Shown: positions 16,529-25,085 of the stretch, piece by piece
How the letters are laid out: the number at the start of each line of letters is the position of its first letter
Position numbering within the stretch: position 1 is the first letter of the stretch
Assembly: GCF_013314975.1 (NCBI RefSeq)
Contig: NZ_JABTYH010000002.1
Span: 124,001-188,000 of the forward strand
Length of the DNA: 64,000 nucleotides
Direction of reading: 5' to 3'
From: Pseudarthrobacter oxydans
GTDB taxonomy: Bacteria; Actinomycetota; Actinomycetes; Actinomycetales; Micrococcaceae
Position numbers and translations under genes: made by a program
Notes under the pieces: generated by a model
Told to the model about the DNA's origin: nothing
Seen by the model: the letters and a program-made list of their open reading frames with translations, nothing else
Databases searched by the model: none

Positions 16529-19489
16529 TTATCCCTTGGGTGTCACCTGCAGCCTGTCGAAGGAGACCTGCTTACCGTCCTGGTCGAGGACCACAACGTC
16601 GTCGCGTCCGTTCTGGACGTCTGCCGGCAGGATGAATTCCACCGTGTTGTCCGTGGTGGGAAAGATCCACCCGATGCGGTGGCTGTGCTTGTTGAGGTAG
16701 ACGTAGTACCACTGGCCGTATTCGAGGCCGTTGAGGACGACTTTCTGGCCGTTGCGGTATTTCTCCGCCGTGCCCAGATCAAACGGCGGAAGCTGTTCCT
16801 CGAGGTCCTGCACGGTCAGCGCGGGAGCGGTGTCCGGGCGCGCCGGCTGCAGGTCCAGGACAGTTTCGCCACCGGCCAGTGTTGCGGAGACCTGCTGTGT
16901 GCCGTTCGCGGCGGTTGCCTTGAGCTCCACAGCGTCCAGCCGCCCGGCGGCGATGTCGGCAGCGGTCAGGACGTAGTCGCGGGTTGCCGTTACGGTGCCG
17001 CCCACCCCGAGGCTTGGTTCCTGGATGGAGGCGTCGGGTGCGCTCAGTTCCGTCAGGGAGACATTGCCCGCGTTGCCCAGGGTGTAGGTGTACGTGACGG
17101 TGTCGCCTGCGGAGGCATACCGGTCCCCGTCGGTGTCTTTCCACTCCGTTGCTACGGTGCCCTCAAGCCGTGGATCACGGACCTTGAGGTCCACTTCCCC
17201 GCCATCAACGGTGTAGGTCCGCGCAGTCTGCCCGGCAGAACTGACCTCCCATGTGGTGGCCGGAACAAAGAAGCCCTGTTCGGCTTCGGCGGCGGTGACT
17301 TCATGGCGCGGGGTGGTGCAGGCGTAGCTCTGGCCGGCCGGCAGCACACCGTAGCGGCAGTTGCCGGGGCCTTCGGGGACGAAGGGGCTGAAGTTGCCGG
17401 CCGTGGGAACGACTTTTTCGGTCAGCGGGCTGGTGTTGGCCACATTGAATGTGTAGGGAAGGGCTTCCCCGGCGGTGTAGGGCTGGGTGGCCAGGTCACG
17501 GCCGGCGTCGTTGCGGGCGCCGCTGATGTCCGCTGCAACCAGTCCGTCCCGCAACGCAACGGCAGCACCGGTAAACGTAACCGTCTTGGTGAGCGTCGGC
17601 GTCGAGCTGGCTGTGATGGTGAAGCTCGCCTGTGGGACGAAGTAGCCGCGCGCGATGTCCTCGGCCGTCAGCGTGTGCTTTGCCGTGGTGCAGTTGTAGC
17701 TGGCACCAGCGGCAAGGTTGTTGTAGCGGCAGTTGGGAGCCGACGGCGGCAGGAAGCCGGCGTCGAAGGTGCCGGACACGGGCACCGAGTTCGCCGTAAC
17801 GTTGGCCGTGCTCTTGACGTTGAACGAATAGCCCAGTACCTCGCCCTCACGGTACGGGTTGGCGATGACGTCCCTGGCGGGTGCGGTTCCTGTGACGGAG
17901 AGGCCCACCTGCTGCGCGACGGGAACGGTGGCCGTGAAGGTGTGCTGGGAGACCCGGCCGTCCGCCGTCGTGACGGCCGCGTTGAGGTTTTGTGGACCGC
18001 TGGCGCTGGTTGAGGCGGTCAGGTCGACGTTGACTGTCACCGCGGCGCCGGGCGCGACGTCGGGAACGGGAACCGTGGTGGCGGACCAGCCGCTGGGGGT
18101 GTAGACCGTGGCGGTCGCGCCTGAAAGCGTGGTGGCTTCCTGGTTGGTGATGGTGACGGGGACCTGCTGGGTGGCCCCGGGTGCCGTGGTGACAGCCGGT
18201 ACCGACAGCGGCGCGCAGACGTAGTTCAACCATGCGTCGTCGAACTTGGAGAACGTGATGTTGTCCGTGTAGTTGCCCTCGTACAGGACCCCGAACTGTC
18301 CGTCTTCGAGCCGGGTCACGGTGGAGTACGCGGAGAAGCCCGGGCGGATGGTGCGGACCCCTGGCCAGGTGGCGCCGTCGTCGCACGAAATGCGGGCCGA
18401 TACGTTCTCCCGGCCGGTCTTGGAGTTGGAGTTGGTGAAGATCAGCTTCCTGGCGTCAGCGGACCCTTGCGCCGCTGCCGGGTACATCCGGGCGATGGCC
18501 CCGTTGTTGGCCGGGTCCGGGAGTTCCGTGTCCTGCGTTACGGGGCCGTAGGTGGCGCCGCCGTCGGTGGAGATCGCCACTTTGCGGTAGCCCTGGTTGG
18601 CGTTGTCGCGGGAATTCAGGAGGACCCGGCCGTCCGAGAGTTCCACGGTTTTGTTTTCATCCATGCGGTCACCCACGTTGGCGCCTTTGTGCCAGGTGGC
18701 GCCGTGGTCATCCGAGTAGACGCTGTAGGCCTGGATTTTGTTGGTGCCGTCAGCCTGCCGGACATCACCGGCGTACTGCTGGATCAGGCGCCCCTTGTAC
18801 TGGCCGTACTTGAGCTGGATCCCTTCCCCGGAGGAGGCAAAGTTTGAGCGGACGTCACCGGCTGCGGGGTTCGTTTTGCTGGTGCCGGGCTTGGTGACGC
18901 TGGTGATCAGCCGCGGCTGGCTCCATGTGACGCCGCCGTCGGAGGACTCGATAACGGCGGAGGAAATGACGCTGCGGTCAGCATCGTCGTTTCCGTATTG
19001 GCTGCCGAAGAAGCCCTGGTCCTTGGAGTAGACGAAAAAGTTGAACACCTTGCCCGTCTCGGCGTCAAAAATGTAGGAGGGATCGCTGTAGCCGTATTTG
19101 GGGGTGGTGGAGTTGCCGGGGTGGCCAGCAGCGATGACCTGCACGGGGCCCCAGGTGCGGCCGCCGTCGGTGCTGCGCCGCTGCACGATCGAGTTGGGAT
19201 TCGGGGCGTCGGCGGCGCTTCCGGGCCTGCCGTCCCAGGAGGCCAGGACCACGCCGTTTCCCAGATATGTCATGGCCGGGATGCGATAGAAGAAGTTGCT
19301 GGCGGTCCGGTCTGCCGCCAGGTTCATTTCCGAAAAAGTCCCGGGAGGTGCGGTGGGGCTGTTCGGCGGGATGGGGGCGGCCTGGGCTGCGGGAACAGTT
19401 CCGGCCAGCAGGGCGAGGGCCAGTGCCCCTGCTCCTGTGCTCCTTCCCATCACTGTTATGCGTCTGGTTCTTCTCTTCGTGGAACCCAA
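16529..19489 (-). CDS. Secreted exo-alpha-sialidase (GH33), multidomain
   Basis: The 986-residue enzyme should release terminal sialic acid from glycans outside the cell. It has a signal peptide ending near AAQAAP (about residue 38). A six-bladed sialidase domain (about 50-400) follows, with the FYRIPA arginine motif and five Asp-boxes (STDGGRTW, SSDGGVTW, SDDHGATW, STDGGATY, SCDDGATW). Next are a NEW3-like immunoglobulin module (about 410-500) and repeated DUF11-like beta domains; the C-terminal 110 residues are unassigned. No sortase motif is present. TTG at 19489 is preferred because GAAAGGA lies 8 bases before it and it directly precedes the signal peptide; an ATG at 19519 lacks a binding site. 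It is divergent from a second sialidase, with GACGTCCT elements between them. Confidence 0.93.
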   Translation of the reverse strand: MGSTKRRTRRITVMGRSTGAGALALALLAGTVPAAQAAPIPPNSPTAPPGTFSEMNLAADRTASNFFYRIPAMTYLGNGVVLASWDGRPGSAADAPNPNSIVQRRSTDGGRTWGPVQVIAAGHPGNSTTPKYGYSDPSYIFDAETGKVFNFFVYSKDQGFFGSQYGNDDADRSVISSAVIESSDGGVTWSQPRLITSVTKPGTSKTNPAAGDVRSNFASSGEGIQLKYGQYKGRLIQQYAGDVRQADGTNKIQAYSVYSDDHGATWHKGANVGDRMDENKTVELSDGRVLLNSRDNANQGYRKVAISTDGGATYGPVTQDTELPDPANNGAIARMYPAAAQGSADARKLIFTNSNSKTGRENVSARISCDDGATWPGVRTIRPGFSAYSTVTRLEDGQFGVLYEGNYTDNITFSKFDDAWLNYVCAPLSVPAVTTAPGATQQVPVTITNQEATTLSGATATVYTPSGWSATTVPVPDVAPGAAVTVNVDLTASTSASGPQNLNAAVTTADGRVSQHTFTATVPVAQQVGLSVTGTAPARDVIANPYREGEVLGYSFNVKSTANVTANSVPVSGTFDAGFLPPSAPNCRYNNLAAGASYNCTTAKHTLTAEDIARGYFVPQASFTITASSTPTLTKTVTFTGAAVALRDGLVAADISGARNDAGRDLATQPYTAGEALPYTFNVANTSPLTEKVVPTAGNFSPFVPEGPGNCRYGVLPAGQSYACTTPRHEVTAAEAEQGFFVPATTWEVSSAGQTARTYTVDGGEVDLKVRDPRLEGTVATEWKDTDGDRYASAGDTVTYTYTLGNAGNVSLTELSAPDASIQEPSLGVGGTVTATRDYVLTAADIAAGRLDAVELKATAANGTQQVSATLAGGETVLDLQPARPDTAPALTVQDLEEQLPPFDLGTAEKYRNGQKVVLNGLEYGQWYYVYLNKHSHRIGWIFPTTDNTVEFILPADVQNGRDDVVVLDQDGKQVSFDRLQVTPKG

Positions 19490-19575
19490 ATCATGTGTCC
19501 TTTCGGGGAGCCGCTGCATTGCGGGCCTGGTGAGGTGACCGTCGCTAAAGGCCGAGAATTATTCCTTCTACATAC

Positions 19576-19588
19576 GACGTCCTACCAC
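19576..19588. promoter_or_regulatory. NanR-like operator element A
   Basis: GACGTCCTACCAC lies in the 136-base region between the divergent sialidase genes. It is one of four related 13-mers found before each transcription unit of the sialic acid cluster. The surrounding TAC-GACGTC-CTA is nearly palindromic. Assignment to the GntR regulator at 31 kb is inference. Confidence 0.65.
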
Positions 19589-19610
19589 CGTATAGTGGTC
19601 TGCTTCACAT

Positions 19611-19640
19611 TGCTAGACTTGAGAGGTGACGTCCTACATC
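19611..19640 (+). promoter_or_regulatory. Extended -10 promoter with operator element B over the start codon
   Basis: TGCTAGACT (19612-19619 region) reads as an extended -10 element placing transcription start at about the GTG of the downstream sialidase. GACGTCCTACATC (19628-19640), identical to the element before the transporter operon, begins inside that GTG codon's neighbour. The sialidase mRNA may therefore be leaderless and directly blocked by the repressor. This is inference. Confidence 0.5.
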
Positions 19641-21317
19641 TATCAGTCCCATGCCCCGCTTCCCCTCGCGCTTCCGGCTGTGGAGCACGTCCTCGCCACC
19701 CGCGGAACCTGCGGCTACCGGCAGTACCGCATCCCCGCCCTTTGCGTCACCGCGAACGGGACTGTGCTGGCGGCCTACGACGGCCGGCCGAATCTTGATG
19801 ACCTGCCCAGCCCCATTGACCTGCTGATCCGCCGCAGCACGGACTGCGGCCGGACGTGGGACAGCCAGGAGGTGGTCCGCACCGGGACAGGCCTTGAGGG
19901 TTTCGGGGATCCGAGCCTGCTGGTGGATATGGATACGCAGCGCATTTTTCTTTTCCATGCGGCCGGCACCCGTGCGGGGTTCTTCGAAGCCACTACCGGA
20001 GAGGACCCGGACGATGAAGACGTCCAGCACTGCGACCTAAGCTTTTCCGACGACGATGGCCTGACATGGCAGCACCGCAGGATCACCGGCCAACTGAAAG
20101 GGAGTACGGACCGCCCGGTTACGGGAATCTTTGCTGCCGCCGGCCAGGGCATCCAGGTCCATTCAGGACCTTATAAAGGCCGGCTGGTGCAGCAGTTCGT
20201 TGTCCTGTGCGAGGGCACCATCATGGCCGCCTCCGCGTACAGCGATGACCACGGACACTCCTGGGCCCTCGGCCAGCTTGTCGGCGGGCAGACGCACGGC
20301 TTCAGCCCCAACGAGAACAAGGTGGCTGCCCTGGCGGACGGCCGTCTCCTGCTGCACAGCCGCAGCATGCCGCACCGCCTCGCGGCAACCTCGGACGACG
20401 GCGGTGCCACCTGGAGTGCCTTGAGTCCCGTCGAGGAGCTTCCGGATCCGAGCGACAATGGCTCCCTTGCCCGTTTCGACGGCCTGCCCAACGTGGCCGG
20501 CCTGGCGGACCGCAGCACCGGCTCGTGGCTGCTGGCCACCAACAACCACGACACAGCCCTGCGGCGGAACACTGTCCTCAGCCTGTCAGCGGACAACGGC
20601 CGCACGTGGCCGGCGAAACTGGCCCTGTGCCCGGGAAGCTCCGCGTATTCCACGGCAGCCCGGCTCCCCGACGGCAATATCGGTGTCCTGTATGAGCGGC
20701 AGGGTTACCGGGAGATAGTTTTCGCCTCCGTGCCGCCGGAGCAGCTCACGCAACAACTTGCTGCTCCTCCGATAACTGCCTCCGGGGACGGCCCGGGCCT
20801 GGAATTCGATATTGAACTGCGCTCCATCACGCCCGGACGCCCTGACACCTGGCTCAACGCGGGCGACTTCCATGTCATGCCGTCCAACCCGGACGGCTGG
20901 AACGCCCATACCTGGAAGGAGATTGGCCAGGGATACACCGACGAATCGGCGCAAATCATCGGCACCCGGGAGGCGCAGGACCTGAACTACGGCCCTGTCA
21001 CACCCGGTTACAAGGCGGGGGACATCCTGGCTTTCACCGGCAGGGCACGCAACGTCGGCACCCTCCCGATCACCGCGGTGCGCCTGGACGGCCCCGGCGC
21101 TGCCGCGTTCCCTGCCGAGGATCTTCTGCCCGGGGAGGAAGCGCTTTACTTCATGCCCACGCACACTGTGACCGAAGAGGAGGTAAAGCGAGGGTCCGCA
21201 GAAGTGGTATACACGGTCCGGGGGGAGGTGGGCGGCTCCCGCCATTGGACGTCACGGACCTTTGATTTCGATACTGCCACAGGGGAAATCGGCGTGGCGC
21301 ACCGCCCCTGGCATTGA
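19626..21317 (+). CDS. Sialidase without signal peptide (GH33)
   Basis: The 563-residue protein has the sialidase fold in its first 370 residues: YRIPAL arginine motif, Asp-boxes STDCGRTW, SDDDGLTW, SDDHGHSW, SDDGGATW and SADNGRTW, and a catalytic-region GSSAYSTA. A further 190-residue beta-rich region follows, with a CARDB/NEW3-like feel (AGDILAFTGRARNVGTLPITAV in pieces). No signal peptide or membrane helix is visible, so it may act on imported sialoglycans inside the cell or leave by another route. GTG at 19626 has no separate ribosome binding site, which fits a leaderless message. It is divergent from the secreted sialidase and appears co-regulated with it. Confidence 0.9.
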   Translation: MTSYIYQSHAPLPLALPAVEHVLATRGTCGYRQYRIPALCVTANGTVLAAYDGRPNLDDLPSPIDLLIRRSTDCGRTWDSQEVVRTGTGLEGFGDPSLLVDMDTQRIFLFHAAGTRAGFFEATTGEDPDDEDVQHCDLSFSDDDGLTWQHRRITGQLKGSTDRPVTGIFAAAGQGIQVHSGPYKGRLVQQFVVLCEGTIMAASAYSDDHGHSWALGQLVGGQTHGFSPNENKVAALADGRLLLHSRSMPHRLAATSDDGGATWSALSPVEELPDPSDNGSLARFDGLPNVAGLADRSTGSWLLATNNHDTALRRNTVLSLSADNGRTWPAKLALCPGSSAYSTAARLPDGNIGVLYERQGYREIVFASVPPEQLTQQLAAPPITASGDGPGLEFDIELRSITPGRPDTWLNAGDFHVMPSNPDGWNAHTWKEIGQGYTDESAQIIGTREAQDLNYGPVTPGYKAGDILAFTGRARNVGTLPITAVRLDGPGAAAFPAEDLLPGEEALYFMPTHTVTEEEVKRGSAEVVYTVRGEVGGSRHWTSRTFDFDTATGEIGVAHRPWH

Positions 21318-21369
21318 CCTGCTTACGGCCGGATTGCCGCCGGGTTCCCCGTCCGGCGGCCGCTCCCGG

Positions 21370-22269
21370 TCAGGACCGCGCTTGGACCAGATCGCACATC
21401 TGCTGCAGGCGCCCTGCCCGATCCTGCACCGACAGGCCCTGCTGTGGAAGCCCGATCTTGAAGCCCGTTATGGCCACCGGACCCGCCGCTGCCAGGCAGA
21501 GTTGGACCTCGGCGCGGTTAAGCAGGGAGCTCGGCGGGGCACCATCGACCTCAACAGCGGGGAGGTGGGCGTCAATCCACGGGTAACCGAACTCTGTAGC
21601 CTCCGGGGAGCACCCGGAAAACATTACCCCCGCGAGGACGCCTGCTTCCCGGGCCTGCAGCAGATGCTCAACCGCGGTGCCCGTGTCCCCTGATTCAATA
21701 ACCGACCGCGCCCAGTTAACCACGATGCCCACCTGCCCCCACCCTTCGGCCTGGAGGGAGGCGACGACGTTGACCTCCTCATCGAACGGCAGGAACCCTT
21801 TCTCCGGCCTGCTGCCCCACCGCAGGGCATCGCAGTGCTCCACGAGCACACGCGTACTGCCCCATTCCCAGTCGAGTACTTCCTTGAGGGACTCCTCAAA
21901 CAAGAGCGCCGAGGAATACAGGGATGGAGCAGAATGCAGCTCCACCGCCTCCACCCTGCGCCCCTGGCCTGCAAGGCGGGCGGCATAGTCCCGCAACCCT
22001 GACACGAACTCCAATGCCGCCCTCCGTCCTTCGCTGTCCCTGGAGGCGAGGCCGAAAGTGGAAGACTGGCCCACCCGCTTCATGGTCCCGGGAATCGCGG
22101 TCACCACCGCGGACCAGTCCTCCGGGGCTCCCGCAGGCCACGGGCTCCCGCCGTATGGACCATAGGGCAGTTCCAGTCCCCGGATTGAAGGAATGCTGCC
22201 CAGTGCTTGGTAGAAGTTCTGCTGCAGTTCTTCCGGCTGGGCAGGATAAGCGCCGACAATGAGGGACAT
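21370..22269 (-). CDS. DUF4862 family protein (TIM-barrel-like)
   Basis: The 299-residue protein begins MSLIVGAYPAQP and contains GLELPYG, VEHCDA, VGIVVNWARS and FSGCSPE segments in an alternating beta/alpha order suggestive of a xylose-isomerase-like TIM barrel. I recognise it as DUF4862, a family with no assigned function. It lies inside the sialic acid cluster, convergent with sialidase 2 and divergent from the transporter operon. A GACGTCCT operator element sits in the shared 119-base promoter region. Co-regulation with sialic acid genes is therefore likely, and an isomerase, epimerase or lyase acting on a sialic acid derivative is a reasonable but unproven guess. Confidence 0.75.
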   Translation of the reverse strand: MSLIVGAYPAQPEELQQNFYQALGSIPSIRGLELPYGPYGGSPWPAGAPEDWSAVVTAIPGTMKRVGQSSTFGLASRDSEGRRAALEFVSGLRDYAARLAGQGRRVEAVELHSAPSLYSSALLFEESLKEVLDWEWGSTRVLVEHCDALRWGSRPEKGFLPFDEEVNVVASLQAEGWGQVGIVVNWARSVIESGDTGTAVEHLLQAREAGVLAGVMFSGCSPEATEFGYPWIDAHLPAVEVDGAPPSSLLNRAEVQLCLAAAGPVAITGFKIGLPQQGLSVQDRAGRLQQMCDLVQARS

Positions 22270-22300
22270 TTGGACTCCGTGTGTGACTGGGCGAAAGCAC

Positions 22301-22358
22301 TTGACGATGGACTGTGATGGGACTTACAGTTTTACCACGAGCTCGGACGTCCTACATC
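22301..22358 (+). promoter_or_regulatory. Promoter and operator element C of the sialic acid transporter operon
   Basis: TTGACG (22301-22306) and TACAGT (22325-22330) form a plausible -35/-10 pair with 18-base spacing. GACGTCCTACATC (22346-22358) lies just downstream of the expected start point, a normal position for a repressor site, and is identical to element B before sialidase 2. Confidence 0.65.
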
Positions 22359-22388
22359 CGATAAACCTTCTGGAATCGCGAGGCCTTC

Positions 22389-24014
22389 ATGAACATCTCC
22401 TCCAAGAACCTGCCGCTGGTCAATGACGCCAGCCGCCGGAACTTCCTCAAGCTGACCGGCGCCATGGGCGTCGCTGCGGCTTTCACCGCCTCGGTCGCTG
22501 CGTGCGGCAGCCCGGCAGCCACCACCACCAGCGGAGGCTCCGCCAGCGCCGCTGCGATCAACAAGGACCTGATCATTGAGGCGGGCATCTCCTACGCCCT
22601 CTCCACCGGTTTCGATCCCCTGAGCTCCTCGGGCGCCACTCCCATGGCCGCCAACCTGCACATCTTCGAGGGCCTCGTGGAACTGCATCCGGCCACCCGC
22701 GAGCCGTACAACGCCCTGGCGGCCGCGGACCCCAAGAAGGTCAACGACACCACCTACCAGGTGACCATCCGCGACGGCGCCAAGTTCCACGACGGATCCC
22801 CTGTCACCACCGAGGACGTCGCCTTCTCGTTCACCCGCGTCATGGACCCGGCCAACAAGTCCCTGTTCTCGCAGTTCATCCCGTTCATCCAGGACGTGAA
22901 GCCTGTTGATGCCAAGACGGTCGAGTTCACCCTCAAGTACCCCTTCCCCGGCTTCGGCCCCCGCATCTCCGTGGTCAAGGTTGTCCCCAAGGCCTTGGCC
23001 ACGGACCTCAAAGCCTTCGACGCCGCCCCCGTGGGCACCGGCCCCTACAAGCTGGTCTCTGCCGTCAAGGACGACAAGATCGTGTTCGAGGCGTTCGCCG
23101 ACTACAACGGCCCCAAGCCGGCGCTGGCCAAGGGCATGACGTGGCTCCTGCTCTCGGATGCCGCAGCCCGCGTCACCGCAGTCCAGTCCGGCCGCGTCCA
23201 GGCCATCGAAGACGTCCCGTACCTGGACGTCGACGGGCTCAAGTCCAAGGTCAAAGTTGAATCCGTCCAGTCCTTCGGACTGATGTTCCTCATGTTCAAC
23301 TGCAACAAGGCCCCGTTCAACAACAAGCTCGTCCGCCAGGCCCTGCACTACGGCCTCGACAAGGACGCCATCATCAAGAAGGCCCTGTTCGGCAACGCGA
23401 AAGCGGCCAGCTCCTACTTCCAGGAAGGCCACCCGGACTACGTCAAGGCCAGCAACGTCTACGGCTACGATGCCGGCAAAGCCGAAGAGCTGCTGAAGGA
23501 AGCCGGCGTCACCAGCCTGGAGTTCGAACTGCTCACCACGGACACCGCGTGGGTCAAGGATGTGGCCCCGCTGATCCTTGAGTCCTGGAACAAGATCCCC
23601 GGGGTTAAGGCCTCCGTCAAGAGCATCCAGTCCGGCGCCCTGTACACGGACCGTGTTGGAACCGGCGACTATTCAGTTGTGGCAGCCCCCGGAGACCCGT
23701 CCGTTTTTGGCAATGACGCAGACCTCCTCCTGAGCTGGTTCTACTCAGGAGCCACCTGGATGGACAAGCGCGCCTACTGGACCACCCCTGAGCGCGCCCG
23801 GCTGCAGGAACTCATGGACAAAGGCTCCCAGGCCGCCGGGGACGACGCGAAGAAGATCACCGGGGACATCGTCAACCTTGTCTCGGACGAACTTCCGCTG
23901 TACCCGATCTTCCACCGCCAGCTGCCCAGCGCGTGGGATGACAAGAAGCTCAACGGCTTCCAGCCCCTGCCCACCACCGGCATGTCGTTCATCGACGTCG
24001 GACGCACCTCGTAG
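22389..24014 (+). CDS. Sialic acid ABC transporter substrate-binding protein (SatA/SiaE-like)
   Basis: The 541-residue family 5 solute-binding protein captures the substrate outside the membrane and hands it to the importer encoded next. It has a Tat-type signal with [10 protein letters not shown] (about residues 14-23) followed by a lipobox VAAC (Cys39), so it is probably exported folded and lipid-anchored. Family 5 hallmarks are the DPL start of the mature domain, the [22 protein letters not shown] region and the hinge GTGPYKL. Family 5 proteins usually bind peptides, but SatA of Haemophilus ducreyi and SiaE of Corynebacterium glutamicum bind sialic acid. The cluster context makes that the likely ligand. 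It is first in a seven-gene operon. Confidence 0.88.
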   Translation: MNISSKNLPLVNDASRRNFLKLTGAMGVAAAFTASVAACGSPAATTTSGGSASAAAINKDLIIEAGISYALSTGFDPLSSSGATPMAANLHIFEGLVELHPATREPYNALAAADPKKVNDTTYQVTIRDGAKFHDGSPVTTEDVAFSFTRVMDPANKSLFSQFIPFIQDVKPVDAKTVEFTLKYPFPGFGPRISVVKVVPKALATDLKAFDAAPVGTGPYKLVSAVKDDKIVFEAFADYNGPKPALAKGMTWLLLSDAAARVTAVQSGRVQAIEDVPYLDVDGLKSKVKVESVQSFGLMFLMFNCNKAPFNNKLVRQALHYGLDKDAIIKKALFGNAKAASSYFQEGHPDYVKASNVYGYDAGKAEELLKEAGVTSLEFELLTTDTAWVKDVAPLILESWNKIPGVKASVKSIQSGALYTDRVGTGDYSVVAAPGDPSVFGNDADLLLSWFYSGATWMDKRAYWTTPERARLQELMDKGSQAAGDDAKKITGDIVNLVSDELPLYPIFHRQLPSAWDDKKLNGFQPLPTTGMSFIDVGRTS

Positions 24015-24125
24015 GCAGCCCCCAGTGTTGCGAGGCCTGCACTGCGTCCCTGGTTCCCCCGGGAGCACGCAGGGCAGGCCTCGCAAGTTCTTGAACTGCA
24101 GCACCCAAACACACCGGAGAATAAA

Positions 24126-25082
24126 TTGGTCACGATATTGCGTCTGCTAGGCCGCAGACTCGCAGCATTGCCATTGATGATCCTGGGCATCACCCTGCTG
24201 GTCTTCCTCGTCCTGCAGGCCGCCCCCGGCGATCAGGCAAGCTCGGCACTGGGCGAAGGCGCCAGCGAAGAAGCAAAGCAGCAGTACCGCCAGGAGAACG
24301 GGCTGAACGATCCGCTGGTCGTCCAATACTTCGCGTTCCTCGCCAAGCTGCTGCAATTCGACCTCGGAGTCACCACGCCGCCCGCCAAGTCCGTGGCGTC
24401 CATGATCGGCTCGGCGTTCCCGCTCACACTCCAGCTGACATTCCTGGGCGTCATCATCGCGGTGGTCCTGTCCCTGGTGTTCGGAATCCTCGGGGCCCTC
24501 TACCGTGACAAGTGGCCGGACCAGCTGGTCCGGGTTTTCTCGATAGCCGCAATCGCCACACCATCGTTCTGGCTGGGCATCCTGCTCATCCAGTGGTTCG
24601 CCCTCGGCTCCAGCCCCCTGTTCCCCTCGGGCGGAATTGCGACGCCGGAATCAGGTTTCGGCGGATGGCTTAACTCCATGGCACTCCCGGCGCTTGCCCT
24701 CGGCATCCCGGTCTCAGCCTCACTGATCCGCGTGGTCCGCACCTCGATGGTGGAGGAACTGGACCGGGACTACGTCCGCACAGCCATCGGCAACGGCGTC
24801 CCCTACCGTGAGGTTGTCTCCCGGAACGTCCTTCGCAACGCACTGGTGACTCCGGTGACCGTGCTGGGACTGCGCGTTGGCTACCTGCTGGGCGGCGCCG
24901 TCGTGATTGAAATGATCTTCGCCCTGCCCGGCATGGGCCAGCTCATCCTGAACGGCATCACCAACCTCGACGTCAACCTCGTCCAGGGCGTGGTGCTCAC
25001 CATCTCCGTCACCTTCGTTCTGGTGAACATCGTGGTGGACCTCCTGTACCTGCTTATCAACCCCCGAATCAGGACGGTATAG
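24126..25082 (+). CDS. DppB-type ABC transporter permease
   Basis: The 318-residue integral membrane protein has six predicted helices and the DppB-family pattern. It begins with LRLLGRRLAALPLMILGIT and carries the EAA loop in MVEELDRDYVRTAIGNGVPYREV. It should form the channel together with the permease half of the next gene. The TTG at 24126 is used, preceded by GGAGA at 6-7 bases. It starts 111 bases after the binding protein gene and ends 3 bases before the next start, so the operon is tight from here on. Confidence 0.93.
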   Translation: MVTILRLLGRRLAALPLMILGITLLVFLVLQAAPGDQASSALGEGASEEAKQQYRQENGLNDPLVVQYFAFLAKLLQFDLGVTTPPAKSVASMIGSAFPLTLQLTFLGVIIAVVLSLVFGILGALYRDKWPDQLVRVFSIAAIATPSFWLGILLIQWFALGSSPLFPSGGIATPESGFGGWLNSMALPALALGIPVSASLIRVVRTSMVEELDRDYVRTAIGNGVPYREVVSRNVLRNALVTPVTVLGLRVGYLLGGAVVIEMIFALPGMGQLILNGITNLDVNLVQGVVLTISVTFVLVNIVVDLLYLLINPRIRTV

Positions 25083-25085
25083 CCC

